Part shown: positions 1-8,964 of the stretch, piece after piece | How positions within the stretch are numbered: position 1 is the first letter of the stretch | How the letters are laid out: each line of letters begins with the position of its first letter | Source: Farysia itapuensis | Lineage: Eukaryota; Basidiomycota; Ustilaginomycetes; Ustilaginales; Ustilaginaceae | Assembly (NCBI GenBank): GCA_023212645.1 | Contig: JALBYC010000015.1 | Span: forward strand, 186,001-250,000 | Direction: 5' to 3' | DNA: 64,000 nt | Translations under genes and position numbers: made by a program | Notes under the pieces: model-generated | Seen by the model: only the letters and a program-made list of their open reading frames with translations | Database searches by the model: none | What the model was told of the DNA's origin: nothing

Positions 1-2
1 TT

Positions 3-3000
3 GTCGCACAGTACATTTCACTCGCCATTGCCAGTATGGGTGTCAATGTGCTGTTGGGGTCCGATGACTTGCTCGCCGCCTTTGCATGTGGTACCGCTTT
101 CGCCTGGGATGGATGGTTCACCAAACAGACTGAAGACTCCAACTTTTCCAACATTGTCGATCTGCTCTTCAACATTGCCACCTTTATCTACATTGGCGCT
201 CTGGTGCCGTGGCACTCGTTTGCCGACGCCTCTATCGGCCTGTCGGTCTGGCGTCTCATTGTCCTCGCCATCTGTGTGCTCTTGACAAAGCGTCTTCCCA
301 TCATTCTGGCGCTATGGAAGTTTATCCCGGACGTCAAGACGTTCAGAGAGGCCGTGTTTTCAGGTCACTTTGGACCCATGGGTGTAGGCGCCATCTTTAT
401 CGCCACGCTCGGTCGCACTCTGATGCCCGAAGAAGTAGCCGAGCCGCCCGAGACGTCCAACGATGTTCTCGCCCTCACCATCCAGCCGATTGTGTACTTT
501 TTCGTCGTCTGCTCTATCCTGGTGCACGGCTTTACCGTTCCCTTTTTCGCTTTCGGCAAGAACGCGCGGAAGCGAGCGCACACGTTGACGCGCACCTGGA
601 GTCGAAACCCGTCGATGAGAGACGACGAGCCGTCGTGGATGAACCGTGTGCGTCGCGTCAAGACTGGCGACGACATTGTCATCAACCACGACGACATTGC
701 CGCCGACAAAATGTCAGCACAGCAGCTCGCCATGATTGGCCGTGGCGCTATTGGCGGATACCGCGAAGACGAGCTACGTCGTGACAGCAGTAACGAGGAG
801 GATTCAGGTACTCCCGGCAACTCGACAGACAGTCCTGATCGTACACATTCCTTTGTAGGTCTGTTGAACCGCAAGACTGAGCTCGATCTCGAAAAGGCAC
901 AGGGCGAGAATAGCGAGTACAATGAGAAAACCAGCATCGAACCGGCCGCCGACCACGAGGCGGACGAAGAAGAAGAGAGCACCCACACCTACACACGAGA
1001 AGAAGAATGCGACGGCATCGAAGACTACGAAGGCGACGAAGAGCACTTTGACCCCGCTTCCGACTACCTCGGTGACAACTGCATCGAGATGAAACGATAC
1101 AAACAGAAGCTCGAAGCGCAGAAGCGAGCCAGGTCCACGCATTCCTCTGCTCCCACACCGGACGATGAGAAACGCATGCACCACGAAGAGGAGGAGGACA
1201 TTGGCGAAGCACCCATGGACCGCGACATCATCTGCGGCAACATCCAGCCGGAAGAGGAAGACGAGGCCTGTCGCGACGATCATCAAGGTCAAGCCCACCA
1301 CTCTCGCGACAAGCAAGGTACTGACGATAACGACGATGCGAGCGACAAAGAGGGTCAGTGGCCCAAACACCGGGATTGGGTCGAAGGCAACGATCTCGTG
1401 CTGGAATACCAGCGTACCCACTCGGACGATCCTGTTGTTGAAGTCATCCATCTCTCGGACGAAGAGCGCGATGCGATGGAAAGCTCCTCCACACCAGCCC
1501 ATGACTGGGTCAAACAGCACCACGAAGAGCTCGGATGCTACCTCGGCCATGACGAGCACAATTCGTGGGACGCCGCACAGACCGCGCGTCACCTGGTGGA
1601 GAACAAGGTGTCCAGCTGGTGGCCCAAGAAGCACAAGAAGCACTACATTCCCGCCCAAGCCCCATCCGAAGAGACGCGAGAGGAGCGCGAAGCTCGACTG
1701 TCCATGATGTACGGTGCCATGTCCTGGGCGTCTGACCGACGTGGTCCCGAGCAGGAACCCCGCATGCGCCAAAGCCGCAACCCAGAGGAGCCGAGCTACG
1801 ATGCCAATGACGACATGGAAAGCTCTCCTGCCGTGGTACAAGCGCGACAGGGTGGAATGGGTGGTGCGGCCATTGGGCAAGAGGATTCTTCGGTGCCTGA
1901 GGGTAGTACGAGTGCACAGGACCGGCCAAAGAGACCAACAAGTCGTCGATCTTCCTCGTCCAGCCGATCGCCAACGCCGACGTCTTCGAACCGTGTCGCC
2001 AGTGCTGGCCGTGGTGGCGCTGGATCCATCGGCTCGCTTGGGCCCAAACGTGGCAACCTCCGGAAAAAAGTTCTATGCGGACAGATTGGACTCTCTGGAC
2101 GACGCAGATCGAACAAAGACCAGGACCGCGATGGCGACGACCACCATGACGATTCCAGCCCGGAAGATGCGCCGGAAAGCGAGCGGAGCACGAGTGAGTC
2201 AGCCTCGATTGCTGCCAGCAGTACCAAGACGAGCGCATCAGCGCCCCGAGTCATGATTTCCGAGCCGGAATCGTCATCGTCCCACCCGCGTGGCAAGTAC
2301 TCGCTCCGCTCGAGTCCCTCGTCCAGCTTCAAAGGTACGAGCAGGGCGGAGGCGAAGGGCAAGGATAAGGAAAAGTTTTTCCCGCGCTCGTCGTCGGCTG
2401 GTGCGGGTCTGGCGCCGACTTACCGCGGATCGTCGTCGTCGTCCAACAGGACGTCTGGAAGTCCGCTTCTGAAGCCGTCGCCCTCGCCGTCCTTCCACCG
2501 CGCAAACGTTGGATCGAGCAATGGTCAGGCCTCTGATTCCGGCAGGGACAACAGTCGAAGCTCGTCCATCCACTGGCTCGACATTGCCGAGTCTCGAGAC
2601 CGCTCACAGCCCTACAACCACCGCAGCAGCAGCAGCAGCGCGACCGAACCGGATTCGCCCAAGATCACGAAGCGAACACGCACGCACTCGGGCGCGACCT
2701 CTCTCACCTCATCCTCGGGCGACAAGGAGCTCAGGCGCGAAGACCGCGTGCGAGACCCAGACGAAGACCCGGACGAGTTTGCCGAAGAGGATGAGGACGA
2801 GCAAGATGATCGGGTTGGCAGCCGCGGCTTGCGCGATGGTATGAGCCGAATCGGTGCATTCTTCTCCAACTTTACCGCTCCCAAGGGCGAAGGAATGGGC
2901 AACCCTGGACCGACGTCGCATCCACATCTCTTCCCAAACCATACAGCCAGTCGGACCAAGGAGGAGATGGAGCGGGAGAAGGATCGAAGTCGGTCAGAGT

Positions 3001-3191
3001 CAGGTCTGTCGTCGCCGCCGCCCGACCGCTCGCCTGCTCGTTCCCGTCGGTTGCAGCGCGAGCCAACTGACGAACCTGAAACCCTCTCCCTACCGCCCCC
3101 CTCGCTCTCAGAACCAAACAGATCAGCTCCACGCGTCATGCTCAACATCCCAGACCAGGACGAGCCGGTCTGGCCCGGTCGTCGATCCTGA
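3..3191 (+). CDS. NHA1: Na+/H+ antiporter, Nha1/Sod2 type (5' end missing)
   Basis: The reading frame is open from base 3, so the start lies before the window and about 1,062 residues are visible. The first ~190 residues are the C-terminal half of a cation/proton antiporter (CPA1) membrane domain; SMGVNVLLGSDDLLAAFACG with FAWDGWF is the signature of fungal Nha1, where the paired Asp residues take part in cation exchange. Several membrane spans follow, ending near VHGFTVPFFAFGK. The remaining ~850 residues form a hydrophilic, acidic and Ser-rich cytoplasmic tail, long as in other fungal Nha1 proteins. The family expels Na+, K+ and Li+ across the plasma membrane in exchange for H+. The family assignment is firm; the role of this tail is not visible in the sequence. 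Confidence 0.93.
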   Translation, partial: VAQYISLAIASMGVNVLLGSDDLLAAFACGTAFAWDGWFTKQTEDSNFSNIVDLLFNIATFIYIGALVPWHSFADASIGLSVWRLIVLAICVLLTKRLPIILALWKFIPDVKTFREAVFSGHFGPMGVGAIFIATLGRTLMPEEVAEPPETSNDVLALTIQPIVYFFVVCSILVHGFTVPFFAFGKNARKRAHTLTRTWSRNPSMRDDEPSWMNRVRRVKTGDDIVINHDDIAADKMSAQQLAMIGRGAIGGYREDELRRDSSNEEDSGTPGNSTDSPDRTHSFVGLLNRKTELDLEKAQGENSEYNEKTSIEPAADHEADEEEESTHTYTREEECDGIEDYEGDEEHFDPASDYLGDNCIEMKRYKQKLEAQKRARSTHSSAPTPDDEKRMHHEEEEDIGEAPMDRDIICGNIQPEEEDEACRDDHQGQAHHSRDKQGTDDNDDASDKEGQWPKHRDWVEGNDLVLEYQRTHSDDPVVEVIHLSDEERDAMESSSTPAHDWVKQHHEELGCYLGHDEHNSWDAAQTARHLVENKVSSWWPKKHKKHYIPAQAPSEETREEREARLSMMYGAMSWASDRRGPEQEPRMRQSRNPEEPSYDANDDMESSPAVVQARQGGMGGAAIGQEDSSVPEGSTSAQDRPKRPTSRRSSSSSRSPTPTSSNRVASAGRGGAGSIGSLGPKRGNLRKKVLCGQIGLSGRRRSNKDQDRDGDDHHDDSSPEDAPESERSTSESASIAASSTKTSASAPRVMISEPESSSSHPRGKYSLRSSPSSSFKGTSRAEAKGKDKEKFFPRSSSAGAGLAPTYRGSSSSSNRTSGSPLLKPSPSPSFHRANVGSSNGQASDSGRDNSRSSSIHWLDIAESRDRSQPYNHRSSSSSATEPDSPKITKRTRTHSGATSLTSSSGDKELRREDRVRDPDEDPDEFAEEDEDEQDDRVGSRGLRDGMSRIGAFFSNFTAPKGEGMGNPGPTSHPHLFPNHTASRTKEEMEREKDRSRSESGLSSPPPDRSPARSRRLQREPTDEPETLSLPPPSLSEPNRSAPRVMLNIPDQDEPVWPGRRS

Positions 3192-3294
3192 TTGCCCCTA
3201 CCGCTTTGCGCGCTCACAATCTCTGAACTTGTTACATGTATATCCACAATTTTCCCTCTGACGTTGGTCAACCCCTGGTGAGAAATGAGATGGC

Positions 3295-4323
3295 TTAGCG
3301 AAAGAGAATGATGAAGAGTGTGACGAGGTTTCCAAGCGCAAGGCCGAGGATGGAGGCTACGAGTTGGGGGAAAGGGTAAGTTTGCCAAGCGACGTCCCAG
3401 TCTAAGGCCATGGAGGCTGAGCTGATGATTGTGCCGGCTGTGCAGCCGAGTAGCGGGTAGAACAGGGGTAGGAGGTAGGATGGGCGTGGGTTGAGGGTGA
3501 GTATCGTCTGCCAGCATTTGTCCGTGTTGATGTCAGCGGTGGTGGTGCCGGGTTGTACAGGTGTCGTGGGGTGGTGGGAAGGTTGGAGGAGGAGGAGAGA
3601 TTTAGTGGAGAGTTCCGGGATGGGGGGTAGGCCGAGGATGTGGCCGAGGGGTAGGCCGATGAGGAGGGTCAAGTGCGTGGCTAGCACGGCTGTCTGTTTG
3701 CAGTGTGTGTACAGTGGTGCCCCGACTAGGACCAGTGTCGCATACACCAGCGCAACGAGCAGTGGGAGCACGAGGAATGAGACCGATACGCTCTCCATCT
3801 GGCGCACAAAGCTTCCCACCACCACCACCGTCTTTGTCTCCCCCCCTTCTTTCTCCTCCTCCTCCTGCTGCTGCTGCACTGCAGATGTCGGGTTGGACTT
3901 GGCTTTGAGCAGACCGATCAGTCGTCGTTCTTCCTGCGCCGCTTTCTGCACGTACGCCGTGATACGAGCCGTGAACCAGGCCTGAATCACCGCCGTACCA
4001 AACAGACTCTTGACGCCCGCCTTTCCAAATCTCTCTATCCACTCTGCCCGCCCACCCGGGCCGATGCGGGACAGACTGCCAATAATGGCAAAGTAGTTGC
4101 GCTTATCCCACAAACTCGGCTTGAATGCCGCATTGAGACACGGCTCCGTCAAGAGCACGAAGCCCAACACCAGACACGCCGGCTGCAGTACAAGCAGCAG
4201 AAACAGCGACGGCTTGTTGTACACCCATCGCCGTCGTCGTCCCGCACTTTCAGCCGGTAGTGCGGCGACATTCGTGCGTGACTTTGTCTTGGCCATGGAT
4301 AGCTTGGTGAGGTTCGACAGCAA
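3295..4323 (-). CDS. GPI11: PIG-F/Gpi11, GPI-anchor ethanolamine-phosphate transferase subunit
   Basis: 342 residues with about six hydrophobic segments. The C-terminal part carries the PIG-F hallmarks: YPLLGCTAGTIISS, then LDWDVAWQTYPFP, then a last membrane span running to the terminus. PIG-F partners PIG-O and PIG-G/Gpi7 in the ER when ethanolamine phosphate is added to GPI mannoses. A poly-Gln/Glu stretch (about residues 151-165) is a low-complexity insert in a cytoplasmic loop. A second Met (MAKTKSR, start 4296) lies nine codons downstream of the first and could be the true start. It converges with the antiporter gene, leaving about 100 bases between stop codons. A second GPI gene, SMP3, lies at 36-38 kb. 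Confidence 0.85.
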   Translation of the reverse strand: MLSNLTKLSMAKTKSRTNVAALPAESAGRRRRWVYNKPSLFLLLVLQPACLVLGFVLLTEPCLNAAFKPSLWDKRNYFAIIGSLSRIGPGGRAEWIERFGKAGVKSLFGTAVIQAWFTARITAYVQKAAQEERRLIGLLKAKSNPTSAVQQQQEEEEKEGGETKTVVVVGSFVRQMESVSVSFLVLPLLVALVYATLVLVGAPLYTHCKQTAVLATHLTLLIGLPLGHILGLPPIPELSTKSLLLLQPSHHPTTPVQPGTTTADINTDKCWQTILTLNPRPSYLLPLFYPLLGCTAGTIISSASMALDWDVAWQTYPFPQLVASILGLALGNLVTLFIILFR

Positions 4324-4591
4324 ACGAGGGCGGTGGTAGCAGCTTCGCCAGCTTCACGGCTTCGTGACTTCGGCTTCAAGGCTTCTAAGATTCGGAATTC
4401 GGGATTCATTGTCGATCTGACATTTGTATCTCAATTTTCTGACGTTTCTGAATTCTCGATTCGGCCTCCTGATATCCATCACACACGATCGTCTCAGATC
4501 AAAAGTTGCATTGATTGGTATCCATTTGACATACAAAGTATTCAGCGGTGAGGAAGGGAGGGAGGAAAGAGGGGAAACAGCAGCTCAACAT

Positions 4592-6307
4592 TTAGAACTC
4601 GTCGTGAGCTCGACCAGTGGCGCTAGCAGCCGAAGCCGAAGCAGCGCTGGCGGCAGAGCTGGCGCTGACGCTGGCGACCTTGGCCTTCTGCTCGCCCTGA
4701 CCGAGAATGTCCTGGACGCCAAAGTAGGCTTGTCGAACACCCTCTTTGATGTAGCCAAAGATGCCCTTGTGACCAGTGTAGCGGGCTCGCATCTCGCGGA
4801 GCAGCTGGTCGCGCTTCTTGGGCAGCTGCTCGACTGGCATACCACTGGAGCGCAGGTAGTCACGAAGACGGGCGTCGGACCACGAAACGTACTCCTTGGC
4901 GCTGTTGGTGATGTCAGAGCCGTGCTTGTTGGCCATCTTGACCAGCTCGTCGCGCTTGGCCTGCGTGTCCGACTTCATGTAGTCGTTCTGGATCAGCCAG
5001 TTGCGCAGATCGCTGTCGGTCCAGCTCGACCACAGCTCACCCTCGGCCGAGTTGTAGTTCTTCTTGAGCAGGTTGACGTAGTCATCCTTCTTGCCCTGGA
5101 AGTCGGACTTGATGTAGTTGTTCTTAATCAGCCAGCTGCGCATGTCAGACTCCTTCCACGAGTCGTACACATTCTCGGTGCCGGTAGTGTAGTAGTCCTT
5201 TGCGAGCGAGAGGTACTCGTCGCGCGTCTGTTGCGTCTGCGACTTGATGATGCCGTGGTCCACGAGCCAGTTGTGCAGGTAGCTGTCACTGTATGCCTCG
5301 TAAGGTGCGTTGACAGTGGTGGTGTAAGCATTGCGCATCTTGTCCAGCATCTCGTCGCGCGTAGCCTTGCTCTTGGTCTTGATCACGCCGTGCGACTCGA
5401 GGAACGAGCGCAGGTCATTGTCGTTCCACGAAGAGTAGATGTAGTCGGTGCTGTCGTCGATAGCCTTGCCGACAGACTGGGTGGCCTGGGCATACGCCGA
5501 GCTTCCACTCTTGGAGGCCTGTCCGGCCAGACTGGCACCGGATTCGTAAACATCGTTGATGATCGAGCTGCCAGACTTGCTGGCATGTGTGGCAGCGCTC
5601 TTTGCGCTCTTGGACACACCAGAGGCGTCTGGAACAGCGCTCTTGACCGAAGCCTTGGCGTGCTTGCCAGCGCTTGAAACTGAGGCGGAGCCGTGCTTGC
5701 CAGCGCTTGAAACCGAGGCGGAGCCGTGCGAAGCCAGGCTAGAAGCCGAAGCCGAGGCCTTGGAAGCCTGAACCGAAGCCTGTGATCCGAGAGAAGAGGC
5801 GGATTTGGAAAGTGGGTAATACAAGTCCGTGAGCGCGATGCTACTGGCAGAGTTGCTGGCCTGAGAGGCGTAGTTGCTTACAGCAGAAGAGACCGACGAG
5901 GCGGCGCTGGAAGCCGAGCTGAGTTGCGTCTCGGCTGCCTTGCGTGCAGCGCCAGTGGCGGATGCGGCGTTAGACACCACTTTGCTGTAGTCCTGAACGG
6001 CCATCTGACGCAGCTGCTCGCCAGTCGTGTAAGGAGCAATAATGCCACGGTCCAGCAAGTAAGTGCGCAGGTCAGATCTGTAGTGTGTGAGAGAGAAAGG
6101 GCAATTCAGTGGGTCAGTTATGAGTCTCGCAAATGGAACCGAAGCGATGGATACGTACTCGGACCATGTTGCAAAGGCAGAGTCAAAGGCCTTTGCGCCA
6201 CCCTTGGTAAAGTCTTGGAGAATGTCTCCTGCGACGGGCTGCGGCGTAGTGGCCAGTGCAATGCACAGAGCGAGAACACCGGCGGTGATAAAGGTAGTCT
6301 TGACCAT
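4592..6307 (-). CDS. Ish1/Msc1-repeat stress protein, ER/nuclear-envelope lumen
   Basis: A signal peptide (MVKTTFITAGVLALCIALA, cleavage after about residue 26) is followed by a Ser/Ala-rich coiled region and at least five Ish1 modules of the form WS(D/E)SDLRxWLxxxG(I/Y). The first module is split by an 81-nt intron (6158 to 6078, GTACGT...CTACAG); removing it restores WSESDLRTYLLDRGI and gives about 544 residues. The intron length is a multiple of three, so the unspliced frame stays open. Fungal Ish1 and Msc1 proteins sit at the nuclear envelope/ER and are stress-induced. The last four residues are HDEF, an HDEL-like retrieval signal that fits a luminal location. An 11-residue unit, SASVSSAGKHG, is tandemly repeated. 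Confidence 0.85.
   Translation of the reverse strand: MVKTTFITAGVLALCIALATTPQPVAGDILQDFTKGGAKAFDSAFATWSEYVSIASVPFARLITDPLNCPFSLTHYRSDLRTYLLDRGIIAPYTTGEQLRQMAVQDYSKVVSNAASATGAARKAAETQLSSASSAASSVSSAVSNYASQASNSASSIALTDLYYPLSKSASSLGSQASVQASKASASASSLASHGSASVSSAGKHGSASVSSAGKHAKASVKSAVPDASGVSKSAKSAATHASKSGSSIINDVYESGASLAGQASKSGSSAYAQATQSVGKAIDDSTDYIYSSWNDNDLRSFLESHGVIKTKSKATRDEMLDKMRNAYTTTVNAPYEAYSDSYLHNWLVDHGIIKSQTQQTRDEYLSLAKDYYTTGTENVYDSWKESDMRSWLIKNNYIKSDFQGKKDDYVNLLKKNYNSAEGELWSSWTDSDLRNWLIQNDYMKSDTQAKRDELVKMANKHGSDITNSAKEYVSWSDARLRDYLRSSGMPVEQLPKKRDQLLREMRARYTGHKGIFGYIKEGVRQAYFGVQDILGQGEQKAKVASVSASSAASAASASAASATGRAHDEF
5653..5732. repeat. 33-bp tandem duplication inside the Ish1-repeat gene
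   Basis: Two nearly identical 33-base units, containing CCAGCGCTTGAAAC and GAGGCGGAGCCGTG, lie head to tail. They encode SASVSSAGKHG twice on the minus strand. They differ by one base and keep the frame, which suggests a recent slippage event in the Ser/Ala-rich linker. Confidence 0.8.
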
Positions 6308-6786
6308 TTTGCAGAGTGTAAAATGGAGGGAATGGTCAGAAGATGGAGGTAGGAGGGAAGGACGGGGCGGTTAGTGAGATTATAATAGGCTCAGGCTCGG
6401 GGCTGGGGCGCTGTGTTTTGTGGTCTGTCAGGGCTGAGCGGGTGGCTGAGGAATAGCAATGTATTCATCATTCGGTCTGCTTTCCCGAACTTGCTTTGCC
6501 CCAGAAGGGCCGACTTTCACGACTGGGTCTGGAGAAACCTAAATTGGGCTATGCAAGGCCACGTTTACGTCGTCATCAGCATCGTATTCTCGCATTGTTT
6601 TGCTGGTCTGAAGCAGCAGAGAAAAGGGAAGTTTTTCTGAATGTGGAGTTGAAGCATGGACCGAGCGCATATGTCACCGACGTCATTTTCCACAGGGACC
6701 CTGCGACGTGGCCACCTTTCATGCTGACTCACACCTGCGTAAGAATCAATTTTAACGATTTAACACTGTATTGACCACAACTTGGA
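6308..6786. other. Intergenic region upstream of the Ish1 gene and downstream of APC11
   Basis: 479 bases with no supported gene. Short open frames on the plus strand look random: no homology, no signal peptide. The part next to 6307 contains 'attataatagg' and should hold the promoter of the Ish1-repeat gene. Confidence 0.5.
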
Positions 6787-7279
6787 CTAGCCAGCTGCCG
6801 TGGCAGAAGCAGCTCCAACCGTTGTACCTTCTACTTCCTCTGTAGAGCGAAGGTTTGATCAGCAATCTTGTTCGGCGTGTGCATGTGTGTGACAGCAAGA
6901 AGTAGCGCTTACCCCAGGGTCGACGACAGGAAGGACAGCCTTCGTTGTCTTGAAGCCACTTCATGATGCAATGCAGGTGAAACTCGTGGCTGCACTTGCC
7001 AAACACTGTTGGCCTGTTGTCAGTAACGGCCCAGTATTGAAACAGTGAGGGTCACAGAAAGACTTACGCAGTGGACAGCCATCGCCTGGCTCTTTACACG
7101 TAGCGCAGCATCCGTCAAAGTTGCTTTGACAGATACCGCAGATATCATCTGGATCCTTGACATCCCAGACTGCAGCCAAAGACATTCGCAAGTCAGCCCC
7201 ATGTTGCGCCGCAAAGGGAGAGGGCTGAGTACTTACGCCAGTAGGCTACTGCATTCCACGACTTGATCTTGACCTTCAT
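6787..7279 (-). CDS. APC11: Anaphase-promoting complex RING-H2 subunit APC11
   Basis: Four exons: 7279-7237, 7169-7068, 7005-6913 and 6839-6787, with introns of 67, 62 and 73 nt, all GT...AG. Joined, they give 96 residues starting [18 protein letters not shown], nearly the canonical APC11 N-terminus. The RING-H2 zinc ligands follow: [24 protein letters not shown] and CPSCRRPW. A short tail (EEVEGTTVG...) follows the RING. APC11 is the catalytic RING of the APC/C ubiquitin ligase and pairs with the APC2 cullin. The splice model is supported because each junction restores an invariant family residue, for example the WLW split by intron 1. The coding density outside the exons is low. Confidence 0.93.
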
Positions 7280-7716
7280 CGCCGACGCATCGCCAAACAC
7301 GCACAGCAACGGTGGACGGGAGTTGGTTTGGAAGGAAATAACACAGACGCGTATTCTGTGATTGGCGCAACATTGGACCCTGCCTGCTTCTCCAGAGAGC
7401 ATGCTGTTCAGATTTCACGACAAGACGGGTTTTTTTTCTACCTGGGCTCAGACGAAGTCCTCAATTTTCGCAGACCGTGCTTGCACGGTCTTTCCCCATC
7501 TATGCCTGTCTCACTCGCACGCTTGCCGAATTGAGAGTATCTATTCTGACGTTGTGCTGCTACGTGGGCATCTGCAAGGTGTGCTTGAGGCACTGATCGC
7601 ATCAGTTTTACTCCATGTACTTTGTAGGGCGAGGCTGGTCTACATCAGCCTAAAGGCAAATTGGCGCGAGGTCAGTAACTCTTCCCAAATGACAGCGCGG
7701 AGCAGGACGAGTGTGA
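7280..7716. other. Intergenic region between APC11 and the mitochondrial LEA-like gene
   Basis: 437 bases containing the APC11 promoter and the 3' region of the next minus-strand gene. A possible extra intron of that gene (donor GTACGT at 7724, branch-like TTACTGAC, acceptor TTTAG near 7648) falls here. It would add only a stop codon after VVG. Nothing else was recognised. Confidence 0.4.
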
Positions 7717-8732
7717 TTACGTACCGACGACACGCTTCTTGACGTCGAGAATCTCGTCGTGCAGACCATCAATGATGCGTTTCATCTCGGAACGGTTCTT
7801 TTCGTAGTCAGACTTGCTTGCCGAGCCGCTGGACAGGGATTTGAGGTCTGCTTCCAGCTTGTTCAGTCTTTGCAAGTGAGTGGTGATCTGGGAGGGGTGA
7901 AAAGTGGAGAGTCAGACACTGTCAACTGCCTCTGTTTGCAGAACCTTGCGCTTACCTTTTCCGTGCTGGACTGCAACTCTTCAACACTGGCAAGCATCAG
8001 GTTGCTTGCAGCGTTGTACTCTTTAAGCAGGTAGTAGTAGCCGTAACTGGAAGCAATACCGAAGCCAAGGAGGAATCCCATCATACCACCGCGGACCGAG
8101 CCCACAGGTCTCCTGATCGTTGGCTTGCCGATGACGACGGGAGCCGAAGGCGGCGTGACAGCCTGCTTGGCCTGGTGAGCAGCGTCTTTGACGCTTGCTT
8201 CAGCACTGTAGGCAGCGCCTTTGGCCTGCCCTGCCAAGGACGAAGCAGCACCTCTGGCCTGGCCAGAGGCCGAAGCGGCAGCACCATGCGCCTGGCCCGA
8301 CAAAGAAGAAGCAGCCCCCTGTGCCTGGTGTGACAAGGAAGAAGCAGCGCCTTGCGCCTGGTGGGAAAAGTTAGAAGCAGCACCTTGAGCTTCTCCCTTG
8401 ACCTGCTGTGCTAGTCCACCAGCTTCGCCGAGTGTCTCTTGTACACCTCCTCGTGCAGAGCCATAGGCAGAGCGGGCGTTACCAGCCGCTTCGCCGAGAG
8501 CTTCTTGAGCAGTGCCTTGGGCGTAGCCATAGTTGGACGTGGCATTCCCGGTCGCTTCCCCAAGCGCCTGCTTGACATTCCCTCGAGCGGCTCCGTAAGC
8601 AGCTCTGGCATCTCCAGCAGCATCGTATGCTCCCTTGTTGACCTGCCCAGCTACCCGGTTCGCCGCTGCTCCTGCCTCGGTAGATGCATACCGCACTGAG
8701 CTGCGCAGTCCGAGTTGTGCTGCTCTGAACAT
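7717..8732 (-). CDS. Mitochondrial LEA-like repeat protein with one membrane span and coiled coil
   Basis: Start chosen at 8732 because MFRAAQLGLRSSVRYAS is a typical mitochondrial presequence; an upstream in-frame extension has no support. Exon 1 (8732-7956) and exon 2 (7887-7717) are separated by a 68-nt phase-0 intron, giving 315 residues. Residues 20-190 are Ala/Gly/Gln-rich degenerate 11-residue repeats (AQGAASSLSHQ, ASGQARG) like late-embryogenesis-abundant or apolipoprotein amphipathic helices. A hydrophobic segment (GGMMGFLLGFGIASSYGYYYLL) follows, then a charged coiled coil ending KKRVVGT. The C-terminal block looks like a conserved fungal inner-membrane family whose function I do not know. 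It faces the gamma-glutamyltransferase gene head to head, with about 230 bases between them. Confidence 0.7.
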
Positions 8733-8964
8733 GGTTGAGTATGGTGTTGGTATGAGCACCTGTTGCCAAATGCGAATCTTCCCGGTCCTCACCGCCAGAT
8801 TGGTAGATGCGTCACGTGCGCTCGATCTGTCCCGATCAAGACCAAATCGGGATGCAAATTGTGCTTGGATTGCCGCGGCAATATAACGGACGCATATGGA
8901 GAATTGCCGGTTTAAACGTCGTCCATCGTAAGCTTCCCCATTGACTGATTGCCGCTCAGCAGGA

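Noticed and set aside
804..1880. 358-codon open frame antisense to the Nha1 tail
   Set aside because: It mirrors the acidic, codon-biased tail; the translation is a hydrophobic low-complexity shadow with no family features.
4424..5677. 417-codon plus-strand frame opposite the Ish1-repeat gene
   Set aside because: The minus strand has a signal peptide, Ish1 motifs and an intron with consensus borders; the plus-strand frame is Leu/Val/Gly/Ala-rich, as expected for the complement of Ser/Ala/Asp codons.
8941..8964. Non-ATG extension of the gamma-glutamyltransferase frame
   Set aside because: It begins with TTG; the ATG at 8965 is the first normal start and leaves a complete membrane anchor.
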